A DNA stretch of 64,000 nucleotides from Rhodococcus sp. 1163. GTDB lineage: Bacteria > Actinomycetota > Actinomycetes > Mycobacteriales > Mycobacteriaceae. Below the pieces are notes generated by a model that was given only the letters and a program-made list of their open reading frames with translations, did no database searches and was not told the origin of the DNA. The translations under genes were made by a program, and so were the position numbers. Shown in pieces: positions 62,567 through 64,000 of this stretch. The stretch is taken from assembly GCF_002091985.1 (NCBI RefSeq), contig NZ_MKKX01000033.1, forward strand, positions 310,001 to 374,000. Reading direction: 5' to 3'. Each line of letters opens with the position of its first letter. Within the stretch, counting starts at the first letter, position 1.

Positions 62567-63403
62567 TCATACCGGAAGCAAAACGGATGCTTTGTTCAGA
62601 ACCAGCCACCCGCCGTGGAATTCGGCAACTTCGAAGTCGGTATGGGTAGATCGTCCCAGTTCGATCAAGGCTGCCTCATCGAAGGTGCGTACGTGGCCAT
62701 GGCAGGCGGTGGCCTCGTCTTCGAAAGGTACCGCGATGACCACCTTGGTCCGTGCGATGCGTAAGGCCTCGTCGATGATTCGCGCACCGGCGTCTGCGTC
62801 CACGTGCTCGAGGAGGTGCAAGGCCGTCACCGTGTCGACGCTGTTGTCCGCGAGCGGAACATCGGCAGCGTCACAGGTCAGCGTCTCGATGGTGACGCCA
62901 AGGTGGGGCGCGACGGTATCGAGTAGCCGCATGGTGCCGGCCGACAGATCGGTGGCGGTCACGGCATGTCCGCTCAATGCAAGGCGGAGTGGAAAGAATC
63001 CGAAACACGAACCCAGATCCAGAACCGAACCGATCACCAAGGATTCTGCGCGCTCGTGAATGGACGCGAAATCGGCAGCTCCCGATAGCAATTCGTCGAG
63101 CGAGTTTCGGTAATACGTGGCCCATGCTTGCACCGGATCGGCGATTGTCGATCGAACGAGGCCGACCATCACCAGTTCGAACTCCCGCTGAGACAGGTCG
63201 GCTTCGACTGCGTGTGCGGTGATCTCCCGGACGAGTCTTTCGCCGATATGCTTCGAGCTCAGTCCGTGGCGCACATCCACCGCGTCGCCGTGGCGCGTCA
63301 CGCCTATGTGGCCGGGGGCTGCCTGCGGGGTGAACGAGACTGTCGTATTTTCATGTGTCCACGAACCTGGAACGCTGGGCGCGAGGGCGTCTAGTTCGGT
63401 CAT
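62567..63403 (-). CDS. mftM: Mycofactocin glycan methyltransferase-like protein (MftM)
   Basis: 278-residue class I SAM-dependent methyltransferase. The SAM loop is SVLDLGSCFGFFPLRLA at about residues 127-140; TLTCDAADVPLADNSV and ALHLLEHVDADAGARIIDEA follow. MftM of M. smegmatis methylates a glucose of the mycofactocin oligosaccharide and lies between the mnoS and mnoR homologues there. Here the gene follows mnoR on the opposite strand and overlaps mftR by four bases (ATGA), so a mycofactocin role is well supported by context, though not provable from the sequence. An N-terminal 120-residue non-catalytic part is typical of this group. Confidence 0.82.
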   Translation of the reverse strand: MTELDALAPSVPGSWTHENTTVSFTPQAAPGHIGVTRHGDAVDVRHGLSSKHIGERLVREITAHAVEADLSQREFELVMVGLVRSTIADPVQAWATYYRNSLDELLSGAADFASIHERAESLVIGSVLDLGSCFGFFPLRLALSGHAVTATDLSAGTMRLLDTVAPHLGVTIETLTCDAADVPLADNSVDTVTALHLLEHVDADAGARIIDEALRIARTKVVIAVPFEDEATACHGHVRTFDEAALIELGRSTHTDFEVAEFHGGWLVLNKASVLLPV

Positions 63404-64000
63404 GTCGATTCTTTCGCGTAAGTACTCGAAGCCGTCGGAGTGCTGGGAATGCCGGAATACAGCGTTCTGGTGCCGTCGGACAGAAGCTCGGCGAGGTCGA
63501 GTGTTTCATCGGTGAGCCACTGCTCGTATGCAGACATTGCCACACCGAGAACCAGCCAGCCAACCGTTCGGGGAAAGTGATCGCTCGGGTTCGAATCCGT
63601 TCGCGCCGCCACGTATTCGGTGATGACGCCCCGCCAGCCCTCGTACATGAGCATCGAGTAACCCTGGAGCGCAGGATTTCGCAGAATCAACTCCATGCGT
63701 TGGCGATGGACCGCGCGTTCGTCCTCTGGGAAAGTGTTGAAATGCAGAAGCGCCGAGCGAATCCCGTCGGCCAGCAAGATGTCATGGGGAAGTGCCGCAA
63801 GAAGGCTGCGAAGTGCACCGAGTTGTTCGTCGAAGTCTCCCCACGGAACGGCGTTCTTGGATGGGAAATATCGAAAGAACGTGCGACGCGCGATGCCGGC
63901 GGCTTCGGCGATCTCGTCCACGCTGGTCTCGTCGAATCCGTTCCGAGCGAAGAGCTCGATGCCGAGATCGCTGATCTCACCCCTCGTTGTGGATGGGCGT
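63400..64000 (-). CDS. mftR: Mycofactocin system TetR-type regulator MftR, 5' end cut
   Basis: Partial TetR-family regulator; the visible 199 codons lack the first residues, lost beyond base 64000. The helix-turn-helix is complete: ISDLGIELFARNGFDETSVD then EIAEAAGIARRTFFRYFPSK, and the tail contains EYVAARTDSNPSDHFPRTVG. The RRTFFRYFPSK segment followed by NAVPWGDFD is the pattern of MftR, a repressor of mycofactocin genes that senses acyl-CoA in mycobacteria. It overlaps mftM, and by analogy mftA and the biosynthetic genes should lie divergently just right of the window. Confidence 0.85.
   Translation of the reverse strand, partial: RPSTTRGEISDLGIELFARNGFDETSVDEIAEAAGIARRTFFRYFPSKNAVPWGDFDEQLGALRSLLAALPHDILLADGIRSALLHFNTFPEDERAVHRQRMELILRNPALQGYSMLMYEGWRGVITEYVAARTDSNPSDHFPRTVGWLVLGVAMSAYEQWLTDETLDLAELLSDGTRTLYSGIPSTPTASSTYAKEST

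Noticed and set aside
63575..63600. tRNA T-arm-like GGTTCGAATCC
   Set aside because: No acceptor or anticodon stem around it; it lies inside the mftR coding sequence.

Overview
The window is high-G+C actinobacterial chromosome, most likely from Rhodococcus or a close relative in the Nocardiaceae. The reasons are the gene families present: a DesA3-type desaturase with its reductase, a ThcE/Mno-type NDMA-dependent alcohol dehydrogenase, mycofactocin genes, a KshB-type reductase with a KstR-like box, and mycobacteria-like gene orders for leucine breakdown and for thiolase, SGNH hydrolase, cbs and metB. Frequent ATGA/GTGA overlaps, GTG starts and apparently leaderless starts fit this group. I see no rRNA, tRNA, CRISPR array, insertion sequence or prophage. 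It reads as ordinary chromosome with one decayed gene, and the species cannot be fixed from the sequence.

Layout. 0-5.5 kb: a fatty-acid desaturase and its reductase, then an opposing operon of an AurF-like diiron oxygenase, an FprB-type ferredoxin/ferredoxin reductase and a SnoaL-like protein. 5.5-14.3 kb: a deazaflavin-family reductase, a PLP trans-sulfuration enzyme, idi, a TetR regulator with its operator and a large acyl-CoA dehydrogenase, glgX, a small protein with a SigB/SigF-like promoter, and a small-TM/PRC-barrel operon. 14.4-22.4 kb: an uncharacterised glycan cluster of six glycosyltransferases and a WcbI-like protein, transcribed outward from one 79-bp divergent promoter, with a GNAT protein at one end. 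22.4-26 kb: a degenerate EAL/DICT protein, a small membrane protein, a sirtuin, a monoamine-oxidase remnant and a TetR regulator. 26.1-32.2 kb: a five-gene leucine operon (carboxylase beta and alpha, acyl-CoA dehydrogenase, MaoC hydratase, CitE-like lyase). 32.2-34.4 kb: a DUF6131-like peptide, dps and terC. 34.6-41.1 kb: a likely arginine-oxygenase route (flavin monooxygenase, nitrilase-type amidase, ureohydrolase) with PucR and Lrp regulators and an FAD oxidoreductase. 41.2-55 kb: housekeeping and lipid genes, including a phosphatase, a peroxiredoxin, an RlmG-like methyltransferase, BI-1, a thiolase, an SGNH hydrolase, cbs, a GcdH-like dehydrogenase, metB, a MurI-like racemase, an MFS transporter and kshB.

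55.2-64 kb is a mycofactocin-dependent alcohol oxidation locus: mno, a MoxR ATPase, a CoxE-type VWA protein, a second iron alcohol dehydrogenase, the MnoS/MnoR two-component pair, and on the other strand mftR and mftM. mftR is cut by the right edge, so the mycofactocin biosynthesis genes probably begin just beyond it. The MoxR/VWA pair beside mno, separated from it by a strong hairpin, and the glycan cluster are the parts I find most worth following up.
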